Assembly (NCBI GenBank): GCA_021815835.1
Contig: JAKAZN010000133.1
Location: forward strand, 1-6,077
Reading direction: 5' to 3'
Source: Pseudomonadota bacterium
Lineage (GTDB): Bacteria > Pseudomonadota > Alphaproteobacteria > Acetobacterales > Acetobacteraceae
DNA: 6,077 bases
Positions 5,980 to 6,077 of this stretch are shown here, piece after piece. How positions within the stretch are numbered: the first letter of the stretch is position 1; each line of letters starts with the position of its first letter. The translations under genes and the position numbers were made by a program. A model generated the notes under the pieces. That model did no database searches, was not told the origin of the DNA, and saw only the letters and a program-made list of their open reading frames with translations.

Positions 5980-6077
5980 TTCGGCGGGCTTGCGGCGGTC
6001 GGGGCGGCTTGCGGCGGCCCTGGGAGCGAAGCAGGCGGCGAAGCAGGCGGCGGGGCGGCCGGCGGGGCGGCGAGCGC
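5976..6077 (-). CDS. C-terminal tail of an upstream minus-strand gene, cut by the right edge
   Basis: One minus-strand frame enters at 6077 and runs 33 codons to a TGA at 5978-5976 that overlaps the rppH ATG as ATGA. The visible peptide is almost entirely Ala, Pro and Ser, ends in PPK, and contains an in-frame duplicated PPAS. Such a tail suits the disordered C-terminus of a larger protein. It holds no domain, so the function cannot be read. In related alphaproteobacteria a divergent polysaccharide deacetylase or an S41 peptidase gene often precedes rppH; that identity is an inference from context only. The rppH frame itself is also open to the window edge, which lowers certainty, but it has no start codon there. 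Confidence 0.5.
   Translation of the reverse strand, partial: ALAAPPAAPPPASPPASLPGPPQAAPTAASPPK
6026..6049. repeat. 12-bp direct tandem repeat near the right edge
   Basis: GCGAAGCAGGCG occurs at 6026-6037 and again at 6038-6049. Because the unit is a multiple of three, it keeps the minus-strand frame and encodes the repeated PPAS of the Pro/Ala-rich tail upstream of rppH. A second short direct repeat, CTTGCGGCGG, occurs at 5989-5998 and 6008-6017 in the same low-complexity stretch. Confidence 0.75.

Noticed and set aside
1..6077. A novel multi-gene system, mobile element, CRISPR array or RNA gene
   Set aside because: Every full gene falls in a known housekeeping or conserved family. No transposase, terminal repeats, spaced repeat array, tRNA cloverleaf or rRNA-like stretch was seen. 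The presence of xerC does not imply an integrative element here, since its sequence is of the chromosomal XerC type.

Overview
The window is a compact, very GC-rich stretch of bacterial chromosome. Its real genes have strongly G/C-ending codons. The gene set and layout (priA divergent from a TalC-type transaldolase, then a DUF484 protein, xerC, and convergent rppH) suggest an alphaproteobacterium, most likely of the Rhodospirillales/Acetobacteraceae type. That placement is an inference from gene content and protein style, not from a marker comparison.

Layout from left to right: (1) positions 1-702, plus strand, are the 3' part of a class I SAM-dependent methyltransferase cut by the left edge. 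(2) A 131-bp convergent gap, 703-833, holds a weak hairpin. (3) priA, the replication-restart helicase, lies on the minus strand from about 3104 down to 834. (4) A divergent plus-strand cluster starts at 3103: a transaldolase of the TalC/Fsa family (3103-3759), a DUF484 protein whose start overlaps the transaldolase stop by ATGA (3756-4487), and xerC (4541 or 4526 to 5461). (5) A strong stem-loop at 5451-5500 contains the stop codons of both xerC and the convergent gene rppH. (6) rppH runs on the minus strand (5491-5979). It is preceded by the Pro/Ala-rich 3' end of another minus-strand gene that enters from the right edge and overlaps the rppH start by ATGA.

Functionally these are housekeeping genes: replication restart (PriA), chromosome dimer resolution (XerC), central sugar-phosphate metabolism (transaldolase), mRNA 5'-end processing (RppH), and a small conserved protein of unknown role (DUF484) that sits beside xerC in other proteobacteria as well. 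I found no mobile element, CRISPR array, tRNA, rRNA or defence system, and nothing that amounts to a new biological system.

The points worth a second look are small-scale: active-site residues showing that the 'fructose-6-phosphate aldolase' family member is really a transaldolase; a chain of overlapping mini-ORFs built from a 14-bp tandem repeat between DUF484 and xerC; divergent start codons sharing one CATG; and the palindromic double-stop terminator next to a nine-G run.
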